Source: Tethya wilhelma | Taxonomy: Eukaryota > Porifera > Demospongiae > Tethyida > Tethyidae | Length of the DNA stretch: 64,000 nt | Assembly (NCBI GenBank): GCA_964030475.1 | Contig: CAXIPT010000014.1 | Location: 226,028-290,027 of the forward strand | Direction of reading: 5' to 3' | Part shown: piece by piece, positions 32,418 through 45,600 of the stretch | How the letters are laid out: every line of letters begins with the position of its first letter | Numbering within the stretch: the first letter of the stretch is position 1 | The notes under the pieces: generated by a model | Seen by the model: the letters and a program-made list of their open reading frames with translations, nothing else | Database searches by the model: none | Told to the model about the DNA's origin: nothing | Made by a program: the position numbers and the translations under genes

Positions 32418-34216
32418 TTAGTGGGTGTTGCTGGGCTGGCTTTCAACATTTGCTGTATTATAACCCGATTCATGGCTTGTTCTGTTTTGCATCAGTGAAA
32501 GTTCAGTCACTGTCAAACTGTTGGTGTCCTCCATTTCATCATTACTGCTTACTGACGGTGGCTGAGATTCAGCTTCGCCATCTGACTTGGTTGAGATAGA
32601 ATCCCTTTGAATCATTTCACACGCTGAAGGGATAGCCTGAGCTGTAGGCACTCTGTTATCATTGAAATCTCCACGATGAATAAGTTCTTGGACTTTGTTA
32701 TCGCTATCATACAAACTTGGTGCATTTCCTTCAACAAGATTAATCTGTCTGATTGTTTTGGCAAGATGTGCTTCCCAGAAGATTATGGTGCCTGCTTTGT
32801 CTGAATTGCTAGCTCTATTTTTTTGTTTTAAAATATGAGTTGCTTCAAGATGCGCAATCAAAGACTTGAATTTCTTTCCCTCGCTAGCTACAGTGTACCT
32901 TCCACTGTTGTTGCTGGGAATACATGTCAGGAATCGAATGTATTCAGTGTACGGTCTGAACTTCATCAGTAGCTGTTGATCGTGAAAGACTAGAAGATGT
33001 CCACTAGCAGTTCCAACCCAAACTGTGTCGAGAGCAGCAACCACAGCAGTAATAGCCATGTCCTTCTTTGAACCAAAGGTCTCCACACCAGCAAGATGGG
33101 GTTCGACATTCACTTCAAAGAGCTGCAATCCACTGGTTGTATCCCACGCAGTGAGAATTGTGCTCCCCAGATGAACACTCCACACTCGGCAATACTCCGG
33201 TGGTGAAGCCGACAACGTTCCCACATCAGAATCTCGCTTTTGTTCAGTTGCTCCTCGATGGCTTAGGGTATTGGGGCATAAGAAGTGAATGCTTTTACTG
33301 CTTGAGACCCAAAGAAGGGTTTGTTTTTGGTCAGATTCATTCTTGGTAGTAACACAGACAATGGTATTGATGGCGTGCTCAGACAGCTTGACGTGCTGTG
33401 GATCTTTCAATTCATTCAATTTGAAACGAAAGCAGAAACCTTCTATGGTACCCAAGTAAACCGCATCTTGATAGGAAGTCATACATGTGACCGAACTTCC
33501 ACGTAACTTGATGCTGTGCACATGCTCATTTGCTTTGGTCTTAAAGATCTCGATTGTACCATCTGTGTCGGTTCTAGTGCCCATCCACACGTGATCGCCA
33601 CACTGGACCATGCACTGGACGTATTTCTCCTTGAGAAAGAAGGGATGATGGACCAAGGTGTGGGTGTTGATGAAGATAATCTCTGTGCCTATGGTATCTC
33701 CTCTGTAGGCCAAGCCAGACACCCATAGCTCACTGTTTTTCTCGTCAATCTTTAGCTCCCGTCCTTCCGTCATGTGCTTGATGATGGCAGCTGACTGGCG
33801 TACAGTCAGATTAAGATTGCATTTGATCGGAAAGACACATTTGACAACCTGCATCTCACAGAGGCACAGACTCTCTATAAGTGCGTCAGTTTCTGGTCTG
33901 TGGTTTGGATCTTGCTTCCAGCAGTGTTGCATCAGCTGAGTGAGATAGTGGAAAGAATTGCGAGCTTCTTTCACTTCATGGATCTTTGGTCTCTCACCCA
34001 CAGATACCAAGGCATCGGCATGCTTGCTCTCGAAAGGAATCTTTCTGGCTACCAGCTGAAAGAGAAACATTCCAAATGAAAAGACGTCAGCCTTGTAGGA
34101 GTAAACTGAACGATCTTTTAGGTGGTGACAAAAGTGTAATACTTCTGGTGCTTTGAATCCTAGGCTTCCAACCAACCCCTTTGCACCCACGGGAGCCACG
34201 TACGTAGCTATCCCAA
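32418..34216 (-). CDS. ROCO-3, partial: kinase C-lobe and WD40 region
   Basis: The coding sequence is open from an undetermined base at 34217 to a stop at 32418. It begins at FGIATYVAPVGAKG, the second residue of the DFG-like motif, so the kinase N-lobe and everything upstream are missing. What remains is the activation segment, APE (FKAPEVLHFC), the C-lobe, a WD40-type propeller (IIFINTHTLVHHPFFLKEKY, MGTRTDTDGTIEIFKTKANE, VYLGTIEGFCFRF) and a Ser-rich tail. It parallels ROCO-2 throughout but is clearly diverged. Beyond 34217 the sequence abruptly becomes the 5 prime flank of the ELOVL gene, so this is a contig edge rather than a natural truncation. The first ATG in the frame (34199) is not a real start. 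Confidence 0.8.
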
Positions 34217-34396
34217 ANGCTCGCTTTGCAAGTGTGACCTTTTATCTCCTTTGTGGGCGTAGAATACTGTGGAAAGATAATGAGCAGCGTGACCTCGTGT
34301 TGCTCACCCCACTGCAGAGTAAACCTCCCACTTCTGAGCATTCAAAAGTAGGGTTTCAGCAGACCAGGACACGCCACTTTTATTGCAACTCAGAAA
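34217..34396. other. Draft join (n) and ELOVL 5 prime flank
   Basis: A single n at 34217 separates the truncated kinase exon of ROCO-3 from unrelated DNA. The following 180 bases have no ROCO similarity and lead into the ELOVL start codon, so they should contain its promoter or 5 prime UTR. Confidence 0.6.
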
Positions 34397-35544
34397 ATGG
34401 AGCCAGGAGAGACTACCTCGTTGCGTGCAGAGCTAGAAGTTTTTTGGAGGGACCCAAAGAACTTCTACAGTGAAATCATCAGGAGAAGTGGTCAGTTATG
34501 ATAACTTATTTGCCACTAAAATGCTGAGCTAGATAGCATGATATTACATTAAAAGACCTGCAGTTTTATGAGCTTCTGCAGCTTGTCCAAATATAATTTA
34601 TGGCTTTGATATACCCACATCTGAGTATGCGTGTCTGTTTGTGTATTTCTTCAGATCCTCGAGTCAAGGATTGGATGTGGATGCAGTCTCCTTTGCCGAC
34701 AATTTCTCTCATCATTCTCTATCTTCTATTTGTCCGCTATGCACCGAGGTACATGAAGAACCGAGAGCCATTTGTGATGAAGCCAGTGTTGTTTGTATTC
34801 AATACTGCAGTTGTCGTATTGTGTGCTTACCTAACTAAAGAGGTAAGGTTGACTTACTTTGCAGGTTTCCACAGCTTGCATGTATTCAATGTGTCTTTGA
34901 AGTCTATGTTGAGCTCAGTTTCCCCCTCCCTCTCTACCTCTTCCTGCATGTTTATTGTAGTTTGCAGCTTAGCTTTACTCCCACTACACAGTCATGCAAA
35001 CTCTGTAGAGCCCCACCCCACACTGTGGTAGATCTGGTGATTAGATATCCCATACATCTTCCCATACATCCTTGACACCATAATTGCATAATAAATAGAA
35101 AAAGGTATAAGTGCAATAAACATTCATTAATGCATTGAATCATGTGACAGTGTAATCACCAATTGAAGTGTATCCATGGTCTTGTGTTTCCTTCAAGTGA
35201 AATGGTTCTCTATTGAGAGCTGCAATACACTTCCGATTTGGGACTATAATGGCAATAGTTAGTTAAAGTGAAGAACATGTACTCCCCACAGATGGACCTA
35301 TACACCATTGGCATTGTTTGATATCTTATGTAAGGTACAAGAACACTCTAGGACTCACAAAATGTAAAATTCACAGGGAATTAAGACTTCCATGGGCTGG
35401 CTTCTGTAGGTATAAGAATGTAGCTAGCACTACTGTCTGAGATTTTTTTACTGAGGAAAGCATTGGTGGATTTGTCCAGAACTACAAATTAAAGTTTCTC
35501 TATCAAAACTTATAGCTACCCAGGTGTTGTGACCATCTCTTATC

Positions 35545-35613
<69 letters not shown>

Positions 35614-36572
35614 TCTCAGTACATTGTGGGAATGGTTGAAGCAAAGTACAACTGGATATGTCAGCCGATAGAGTATTCATATGAGCCAGGACAAATGAGG
35701 GTATGACATTGTACATGTATTGATCATTATAACTTGGGTTGTGATCTCACAATCTATAATGTTATGCATTATGTTGTAATCATGTAGATTGCCAGTGCAT
35801 TGTGGTGGTACTACTTCTCCAAGTTTATAGAGTTCTTTGACACTGTGAGTTTTGTGTATGTGAATTTGTTGACCCTTTACCGACTTTATTGTGGCAACAT
35901 CATATTATAAGCCCAAGATCTGTATGACTAGGGAAAATGTAGACTAGGGGAAGAGTGGCTATAGCACTAGCTAGTAAGTACTAGTTTAGGATCAGTGGAA
36001 TGACTATACTAAATGCATGGTTAATGGTTCTTGAAGTGAGCCACACTCCTTGTATGTACTAATACTTGCATGTACATGTTCTATATTTCTAATTTTATTT
36101 CATGATTCTGTATTCTTGTATTGTATGTACTAATACTTGGTCTTGTTTCTGTATTTCTGTACTTGTTTTTGTATTCCTGTGTTTTATATAATACTCTGTA
36201 ACACTTCCTTTTCTAGGTGTTTTTCATCCTTCGTAAGAAGAACAACCAGGTCACCTTCCTCCATGTCTATCACCACGCCTCCATGTTCTTCCTGTGGTGG
36301 ATAGGAATCAAGTGGGTAGCTGGAGGACAATGTGAGTCATAGGACTGAGTACTAACATGTTGAGCAAAATATTTAGTATTTGGTCATTACAGTTAGAAAA
36401 GTAATTTATGCACACACATACATATACAAGCTCACACACTCACACACTCACACACTCTGACATACTCACACACATGCATTCACACACTCACACACTTACA
36501 TACTCTCACACACAATCACACACTCATGCACTCATGCATGCACTCATATACTCACATACTCACACTCACACA

Positions 36573-36608
<36 letters not shown>

Positions 36609-37270
36609 CACTCACAGCTGTCTTGGGTGCACTGATCAACTCCATTGTTCACGTGGTGATGTACTCCTACTATGCCCTGAGCTGTCTTGGGCCCTCGGTG
36701 CAGAAGTATCTCTGGTGGAAGAAACACATCACTCATCTTCAACTGGTTAGAATTAATCTATAGTTTTGATTAAGTGTAACTCTCAGTCTTGAAAAGGCAA
36801 CAAGCAAAATGTAGGTATAGGTAGAAAAGCAATTATGTTGCATGTACATGTATAGGGGGTTGCTGTAGCACATGTTCTATAGTGAACTGTGTTATTGAAT
36901 ACTAGAAGAAAAATGTTCACAGTAATTAGCAGCTGTGTACATTTCCAATCACAGTTAATTATACAGCCAAAAGTACATTCAAAAGCAATTTTTTGTTATT
37001 GCAAGAATTTTGATGATTATTGTTTCAACTCAAGCATCTCTTCTAAGAAGATGAGCTCACCTTGCTGCTCCATTGACTCTACTTGTACCTAGTGGATAGC
37101 TGGAATTTTGATTAGATTATTATGGTGTTTAATTGTTTTTTCATGACTGATACTTCATACATACAAGTACATGTATGCATATATGTGCACACACACACAA
37201 AAACACACACACACACACACGTGTACACACACACACACACACACGCACACACACACACGCGCACACACAC

Positions 37271-37302
<32 letters not shown>

Positions 37303-37569
37303 CTGCAGCTCCAGTTCACCCTGGCCATTATTCATGCCATCCACTCTCTCTACATCGACTGCAACTTCCCTAAATGGATGCACTACACCCTCATTGGCTA
37401 TGCCATCTCCTTCATTGTCCTCTTCACCAACTTCTACATTCAAACCTACATTAAGAAGGGTCGCCATAGAAACCGTAGGCAAGACTCAAAGTCATCGTCA
37501 GTTTCCAATGGGACCGTGCTGACATCACAAGGGAATGGCAACTTGATTGAGGACAAGAAAGAAAAATAG
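34397..37569 (+). CDS. Very-long-chain fatty acid elongase (ELOVL family), 7 exons
   Basis: Exons: 34397-34490, 34655-34842, 35620-35700, 35788-35844, 36217-36331, 36618-36745 and 37309-37569, about 307 residues. ELOVL enzymes are ER multi-pass condensing enzymes (3-ketoacyl-CoA synthases). The family hallmarks are in order: [25 protein letters not shown], the [20 protein letters not shown] histidine box (HVYHHA), [14 protein letters not shown] and [20 protein letters not shown]. Several membrane helices are visible. The basic tail ([10 protein letters not shown]) ends in EDKKEK, which could act as a C-terminal lysine-type ER retrieval signal. The ATG at 34397 gives [10 protein letters not shown]. 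The ELOVL1/4/7-like branch is the nearest by feel; substrate class cannot be set. Introns 2, 5 and 6 have CA repeats next to the acceptor. Confidence 0.9.
35548..35611. repeat. (CA)n microsatellite before ELOVL exon 3
   Basis: About 64 bases of pure CA end 8 bases before the acceptor of exon 3 (CTTTCTCAG). Confidence 0.95.
36408..36616. repeat. CA-rich minisatellite before ELOVL exon 6
   Basis: Degenerate units of the type ACTCACAC pass into pure CA (36578-36606) and then the exon 6 acceptor at 36617. Long His-Thr open frames here are artefacts of the repeat. Confidence 0.9.
37188..37302. repeat. Interrupted CA microsatellite before ELOVL exon 7
   Basis: Over 110 bases of CA with AAAAA and CACG interruptions end 3 bases before CTGCAG, the acceptor of exon 7. 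Confidence 0.95.
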
Positions 37570-39562
37570 AATAATTTTTTAGAGTTATGATTGCTTGAAC
37601 TTGTGATAATGATTATTATTTTATAGCCACAGTTGTTTGCGATAATTAGTGTTTTTACTTTATTTCCACTAAAAAGATATCAACGTTAAATTGGCATTGC
37701 ATATTTCCTTTTCATGCAAGCACTAATTTCAACTATGTACGCATGCTCATCTGGCATGACTCGATCCATGAGCTAGGTTATATTTGTTGATTCTGTTTCT
37801 CAAAAGCATTGCACAAGATCTTGTAAAGGGATGTGCATAATGTGATGATCATTATAATTTGGGAATAGCTGGAGTGTATTGTGCAACAACCCATGCAAAT
37901 TCTAGCTTCATTACAAGTTTCTAAGAAAATGGTTAGTTTCCTTAAATCAATTTCCTGTACCAGCAGCTCATGTGTATCAACATATCTGTATTGGTCCACT
38001 CTTAGCACTGTGATTCAGTTATATGGATGCTTTGATTCTATGTAGCACTACAGAGAGATAAAATTTCATTCTGCAATGCAGCATGCAATGTCAAGAATCT
38101 ACCACTACCAAAAATAAAATTTCAAACATGAAGCTGGACAATGCTTCCATATATATCTCAGTAGGATTATCACTATTCCTTGTTTATTGCTACTACCAAA
38201 GACTTCTTTCCCCTCAGTTTCTGAGAAAAAATTCCACTCTAGTAAAATAGTGATAGAGAAAACTAGTTTCTAAAACATGCAAATTTGTTTGTATATGTGT
38301 GTCAGCTAGTGCTGAGTAAGGAAGCACTTGTCTTGATATCCACAGTCTGAATTAAAGTGGAATGTCCACTAGCTAGTATATGGCTTGAAACAATGCAGTA
38401 TATGTGTAATCATAATTTTTAAAGACTGCATATTAATGTTAATATTGTCATCATGTATGTGCATGTGTGGCATGACATTATATATTGTGATCTGAATGAC
38501 ATTGTGTATATAATTTTATTATAATAATAGACATTCCCAGCCATGTACTAGCTCTCCCTGCACCTGGGAATGAGGCTACTTATAGGCTAATTCAGCTTTA
38601 TTGTATGCTCTTAATTTTGTACACTGCATGGTATCTCATGAAGCCACATAGTGATAGTGTCTTAAAGTGAAACAAGAGAATATTGCAGGGTTACGAATGC
38701 AGATCTGTGTTGGCAATTGCAGACTTGAAGGAACATCATATACAATGTCATACATGAAACAAAATTTGACATACACATGTGGCCACAAATGTTTGCATGT
38801 CAAACAATAATCTAATGTTACTCTTACTAAGTACCACTACAGTATTATTGTGTTATGGCAGCCCATACATGGTCAGTGCTCCAATAATTAATAGAATACT
38901 CCACCACTCTGAGGTAGGGAGCTACTAGAGTTTCAGGATTCAAATTTTTTCCAAGAAGGCCTGGAGGAAAGAAACCATGACAAAGGATTAGTGAAGAGAG
39001 GTGCCTTTGTTTGAGGTTGACACTCACATACACCCTCACCACTTCTAGAGCTGCATAATTGGATAAAGTTTGAGTACAACGCAAGCCAGTGCTGCTGCAC
39101 CCATCCAAAATTAATACAGTGTTTCCTATGTTGCATATGTTGATGCCTGCATTAGCCAGATATGTACAGGTGTGTAAGGGAATTAATTTTACTAGGTTTA
39201 AAGTTGAACTCAATTGTTATATATCTGCACGATCGATTGGTTGGTGTACATTCTATACCACGTTGTCATGGAAACTATATATAGGATGATATATCAGAGG
39301 GAGAGACACTTTGGTATATATTGTAGATTGTAGATGTTACAAGTATTAATGACTTCTTGGAGAATGTGAGGGAAAAGAGGGTAATTAGATCTATGTGAAG
39401 GTTTCTGGTATGTTGATATGCACTGGAATGGGGAGTTTATAATTTATTATAATAATAATTTATTATATTGTTGATGCCTGTAGTGGTAAACTAATAAAAG
39501 TAAGGCGTGTAAGTTATGGGAGAGATGTGACAGTATATTGTGTATTATGTTTGTGGTGTGTG

Positions 39563-39593
<31 letters not shown>

Positions 39594-40995
39594 CAAAACT
39601 ATAGAATTGATGTCAATAAGTCATACACAAGTCATGCAGGTATAATAATATTATACTGTATTATACTAATATAAAATTAGTTGTATGCTTATGACAAAGC
39701 TGAGTGATTGGCAACTGTGTGCTTCCAAGAGACAATATAATTGTAGATGACAAATTCAGCTGTGCAAGAAGCATATCAATAGTTGTTATGTGATTTGTGC
39801 ATGAGTGCTCCTAGATCAATGGCCAGCCTCACAGTAGATAAGAGTGTGTGGCCAGCACTGAGTGTGATCAGGGCTGGGGGGGGACCCTCTAAAAACCTTT
39901 TGATTAGGAAGATAAACTTGGGACCAAATAAATAAGGAACATGACATGCAGTGGTACCCCACACATAACCTAATTGTTTAGCTTCAGTTCTAGTTCAGTT
40001 CATTCTGTTCCAGCTTGGTTTGTTTTGCCTGGACCACTATATAATACACCAGCGTATAAAAACCCTGTAGAGGGGGTTCCCTGATATGTGTTGTAACCTG
40101 TAACTCTAAACAACAAAATAGTATGTTTGCAAGGTAGGAAGTTTCTCCTCCACACCCCCCAGCAGCCTCCACTTATACCCTGGCCCCATAGTTTGCCCCC
40201 AGTCTAGTGTACTTTATGTAGAAGTTGCTATAAGAGTGACTGCAGCCATATCTGACTGACTAACCCCTAAAAACAGGTTCACTAACCTGTTCCCATCATG
40301 CAACTATAAGCCCAAGCATGCAGCCCCACCCAAACACTATAGTCAGCAACATGCTGTACAGCTCTGTAGCCCCATCTGGACATTGCTACATGGTAATGAT
40401 GTACAGAATTACATCTAAGTTAATGTCTTGTCCAATTCTTGGAAACTACTATAGGGAAAGGATTGTTGACCAACTTTACTCTGTAGGAATGGGAACTATC
40501 AGTTGTAATTTTTTGTGATCAATTTTAATTGTACAACTCATGATTAATGTGGCAAATAGTAGACATGTACATTCAAACCATAATTGTTATTATGCATAAT
40601 TTATGCTTAGCCTTGTTTCTACTAAACTATACAGTAACAAAATTATTAGTGACATCAGTGCATCCAGTGTAACACAGCACCAGCTTTGGTTACTTCCCTT
40701 CAATTGTCATGCCCCCATATTTATCACCACAATTAAGGTGTCTATCATGAGTTCCTGGTCTTCTCAGTGATAACTAGAATTATCAGCCTACAGGACAAAA
40801 TTAAATGTTACTGCTTACTATATGCACTGGCCAAGGTTTAAAGCTAGGCCACTAACTTCCATGAAAGCTCATAGTTATAATTATGATTAATAAATTTATA
40901 GCTGTCAACGATCTAGTAATCAAGCTTGTGAGATCAAAGGCTAAAAATTATTATGGACAACGAGAACACACACACACAAACACACACACACACAC
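37570..40995. other. Gene-free interval 3 prime of ELOVL
   Basis: I see no supported exon. It contains the ELOVL 3 prime UTR, a GT microsatellite at about 39563-39591, an arm of the CCTGGGAATGAGGCTA element family near 38558-38580, and a CA tract at 40964-40995. Open frames near 38845-39213 lack splice or family support. Confidence 0.5.
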
Positions 40996-42553
40996 TATAT
41001 ATAGCACCTATATATAGTATCCCACTAATTTGAAATTCTTTTGTCGTGACTCAACGTAGCACTTGTTCATGGGCTCTCCCCAGGAAGTGATTGGAATGTT
41101 ATATAATTAGTCACTTAATAACTAACTAATGGTCAATTAAAACAGAAGCATTTTGTATTTATATACATGTCATAATAAAGATGACATCAGATTCGTCCAA
41201 GCTAAGGCATAATTATTCATCTGCATGGAATGTGTGTGTGGGGGTGTTGGGCATCAATTGAAAACTATCAATCTTATTTGAAGCTGTATACAAAACCATA
41301 TGATGTGAGGGAAAGTACAAATATGCATTAATTACTGAAATAGGCTTTACATGCAGTGATGTGATTGGTAGAATGTAGATAGATAGGAATTCTCCTTGAT
41401 CAGTTAAACCTTATAATATTATCATGACTTGTTAGCTCCTATCACTCAGGAACCAAACCACCCTCTACTGAATGTATGTACACAACAATATTATGATTGT
41501 GTGCGGTTGTTGACGCACAAGATCCTTGTATGTTTATATATGCCTAACTGTTGATAAGAAATATCCATGAAAGTTAGACATCACAAAACTTTCCTGTTAT
41601 AGGGTAGTTATACAGTATGTACATGTAGTAAAGTTTCCTTACCTTATTTTTCTCATAACATGGATCGATGTTTCCAAAGTCTAGGAAACTCAAATCTGTG
41701 TTGGCCATAGTTAGTGTCATACTCTCAACCACCACCTACAGCCTAATATATATAGCACCTGTATATAGTATCCCACTGATTTGAAATTCTTTTGTCGTGA
41801 CTCAATGTAGCACTTGTTCATGGGCTCTCCCCAGGAAGTGATTGGAATGTTATATAATTAGTCACCTAATAACTAACTAATGGTCAATTAGAACAGAAGC
41901 ATTTTGTATTTATATACATGTCATAATAAAGATGACATCAGATTCGTCCAAGCTAAGGCATAATTATTCATCTGCATGGAATGTGTGTGTGGGAGTGTTG
42001 GGCATCAATTGAAACTATCAATCTTATTTGAAGCTGTATACAAAACCATGATGTGAGGGAAAGTACAAATATGCATTAATTACTGAAATAGGCTTTACAT
42101 GTGTTGTGAAATTTCACAACTTAGGAAGATTGGTAGAAGGTATTAATAGATAGATAGGAATTCTCTTTGAGCATTTAAACCTTATAATATTATCATGACT
42201 TGTTAGCTCCTATCACTCAGGAACTGAACCTCCAGTACAGATACAGTAACACCCTCATATCACTGAATGTATGTATACAACAATAATATTATTAAGATTG
42301 TGCGTGGTTGTTGACGCACAAGATCCTTGTATGTTTTTATAATAATTATTATGCCTAACTGTTGATAAGAAATATCCATGAAAGTTAGACATTGCAAAAC
42401 TTTCCTGTTATAGGGTAGTTATACAGTATGTACATGTAGTAAAGTTTCCTTATACCTTTCTCTCGTAACGTGGATGTTTCCAAAGTCTAGGAAACTCGAG
42501 TATGTGTTAATTGGCCATAGTTAGTGTAATACTCTCAACCACCACCTGCAGCC

Positions 42554-42556
<3 letters not shown>
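40996..42556. repeat. Tandem duplication of a roughly 750-bp unit
   Basis: Copy 1 runs from about 40996 to 41746 and copy 2 from 41747 to 42556. They share long near-identical stretches such as GACATCAGATTCGTCCAAGC, GGGCTCTCCCCAGGAAGTGA and TGTTGACGCACAAGATCCTT. Copy 2 has small insertions (for example around 42100, including a GTGAAATTTCAC palindrome, and near 42240). The unit is non-coding. CA and GA tracts bracket the pair. Confidence 0.9.

Positions 42557-42602
<46 letters not shown>
42557..42602. repeat. (GA)n microsatellite
   Basis: GA dinucleotide run closing the tandem duplication; the only long GA tract in a window dominated by CA/GT repeats. Confidence 0.95.
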
Positions 42603-42605
<3 letters not shown>

Positions 42606-45600
42606 TTCATAAATGTGAGAGAGCATGCACTACATGTATGCACTAGATAAAAGACACTACTACTAATGCTAAATCAAACAAGTAGCAAATTAGTGCTGAA
42701 CTAACTTATGCCTAGCCCAAAATCTCGCTACATTGGCATTAGAATGAATCTTGGGTCATTAAACTTTGCTTCAGTTGTCTTAGCTAAACATGAAGCTAAG
42801 ATTACAGTAGTGAACATACTAATCCTGTCAGTTTTGGCATATATCTCTATAGCACGAGTTTTGGGTAATTAAACTTTATGGAAAAAAATTGCTATCACTA
42901 CCAACAATATTGTGATCATGAGTCAATTAAGCAGTACTGGCAAGCACGAAATTACACTCCTATTACAGTGGAACTGAAATGCTGTACACCAGGATGTATA
43001 GTTTGTTTCTAAAATTAAACAAGCACAACTTGGCAAGCAAAAATTTCCCAATCCATGGTGTTATACTAAACCAATTAAACTAATAATTACATCTCCATCT
43101 GACCATAACTTCTCAGAAAATTAGCTAATTTTATGCATCATTAATTTCAACTGAAATATTCTAATGTTCTCTTTGGGCAGTTTGGTCAAAGGCATACCAT
43201 TAAAGTTTAATCATGCATAATCATGCATAATATATGAACATCCACCCACACCAACCAAACTGCTGAATGCTAGCCACCACATACACTGTTATGATATAGA
43301 GTGGCAGTCATGATCAGCTGACCTCTTCCTGACCCTCACAGAGAGAGTGTACTTTTTCCAAGAAGGGAAGAGCTTGTTTGCTATTAAACCACACACACTA
43401 GAGTGCATGGCCAGGACCCACCACATGTGAATGCTCCTATCAATGTAGGTCTTCCTCCTCACCAGGAAATGTAGTGCATGGGACAGGAAGTGGCTAGTGC
43501 TAGAGGTGGTAAGTTACATGATTAAAACATAGATTAACTATTCTCCATCTCTTACTGTGTATATGATTAGGTGTAGTTTTTACATAACCAGTGTATCACC
43601 ATAAAGTGTATTGTATTGTGAGATCATACGTGGAAAACTAAACAGAGAGCCTAAAGTAAGTTTCAATGTTGTGTGCAGTATTATTCAGTATCCTTCACAC
43701 AATGTCACATACGGAATAAGGAAGAGTTGACCTCACAATTCTTTGTTTAGTTTTTTTTAAACTTTAGCACCATCCCACGTATGCTGGAACTACATGTGAC
43801 AATCCCACTATAGTGTGCACGTGCATCTGTTCTCCAAATATGGGTGATAGATTACAAATTGATCCATGCATACACATTTCAACCACATGCGTACGTGTAC
43901 AAATGTCAACATGAATTCCTTGATGGACTATAGCTATAGGGTTTGTCCTTCAGTTCAACTTCACTATACGAGTGGACATCCTCTAGCTCAGGCCACCCCT
44001 AAGTGTCACATACCACATTAGCTACACTGAGGATAAAGCAGAAGCTAGCCATCAAAAACTCAACTGGCTATTTCAAACCTGTCACAAATGGTCCACGTCC
44101 ACGTACATCACCACTATCATGCAGGTGCTGTAATAATACTCCATGGAAACCATAAGTTACAGCCATGGAGGGCATTGCTATTACATACCATGCTTTTCAC
44201 TCATTGAATGTACTCATATTCTCTCTGAGGGTGGAGCTGCATGTGCTGTGCTTCTAGCTCAGTTGTGAGCGTTGGTTTGCTGATCTGGAAGTATTCCCTT
44301 TGCAATTATTGTATACGATATAATACTTTTTCTTGGTTTGTTATTGTGTTAATGGGACAGTTATCATTTAGAATAATAATACAGTTGGTGTTTTTTTTAA
44401 AATTACAGCAATTATTATTAATTTTGTTTTTTTTTTGCTTATAAAGTTTTCTGTCTGGTTGTGATGACTAAGATAAGATTAAAGATCGAAGTATACCAGT
44501 ATATGTAGAATAATTTCTTTACTATAGAATGTATAAATTTGGTGTATTTACTATAATCTATAATGAGATCATATAGAGAAAATCAACTGAAACCATTAAG
44601 TTTCTGAATCAGTGTTGTATCATGTTAAATTTATCCGCATCCTTCACACACAAATCACCCACAGCACCAGGAAGACTTGATCTCACATTATACTTTTTTG
44701 GTGGCCACCAACCACATCCGCTATACTTTTTATCACCTTCCTACCTACTGGAACTGTGACAATTCCCCAATTGTATTGCATGCATCTGTAGTCCAAATAT
44801 GGCCATGGGCAGCATAATTAGAAGCTCAAATTGATACATGTTTCCACACTCACTATTAAATCATTAATTGCAATTAATTACTCACATTAGTTTCAGATGT
44901 GGATTTCTTAATGGCCTACATGTTGATTTTGTTTCAATGTCCATGTGGCATGCTCTAGTGTGTGAGTGTTTTACTTTATTCCATAGCATAATATTGATGC
45001 ATGCATGGTTGTGGATTATAATTATATATGACAATGAAACATAATATTGTGCCAGTTTACCTACATCGATCACCCGAGCTAATACAATCCTGTATTGTGA
45101 AATTGAATAGTACTAAGTCTGTAAAATATAATATACTGTTTTCAATGTTTGGGTAAAAACCATGCTCTTATAGTTCACACAATATCGAAGCAATCAAATA
45201 CTTCCGTTGTGAGTTGTAGACAAACAAATGAGTGAAAAACAGAGTACGTAAGAGTGATGTCATCGAGTTTCACGAGCAATTATCATTTCCTCAATGCCTG
45301 TCTACTCACATGCTGTATAATGAAGGCTGGCTGATAGCTACACATGCAATAACATTCTTATGAAGATTAGAATAGATACTGCATCATACATACATAATGC
45401 CTGCTGAGCACAGCTGATCGAAGTACGTAGGCCTGTATAAGTAACATGCATTATATAATTTTTAACAAAACTTACAAACCAGTATCCTGTTTAAAGTATA
45501 TGTCATGAGTCAATTAGCATGCAAGACTTGTATGCCCCAAAGGCATAAAAAGATAATTTTGTATTCCAGACATAATAATTGTTATAATTACATAGTGACA

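Noticed and set aside
36408..37569. Long His-Thr and Cys-Val open frames in CA/GT tracts
   Set aside because: Dinucleotide repeats are open in several frames; they carry no coding signal.
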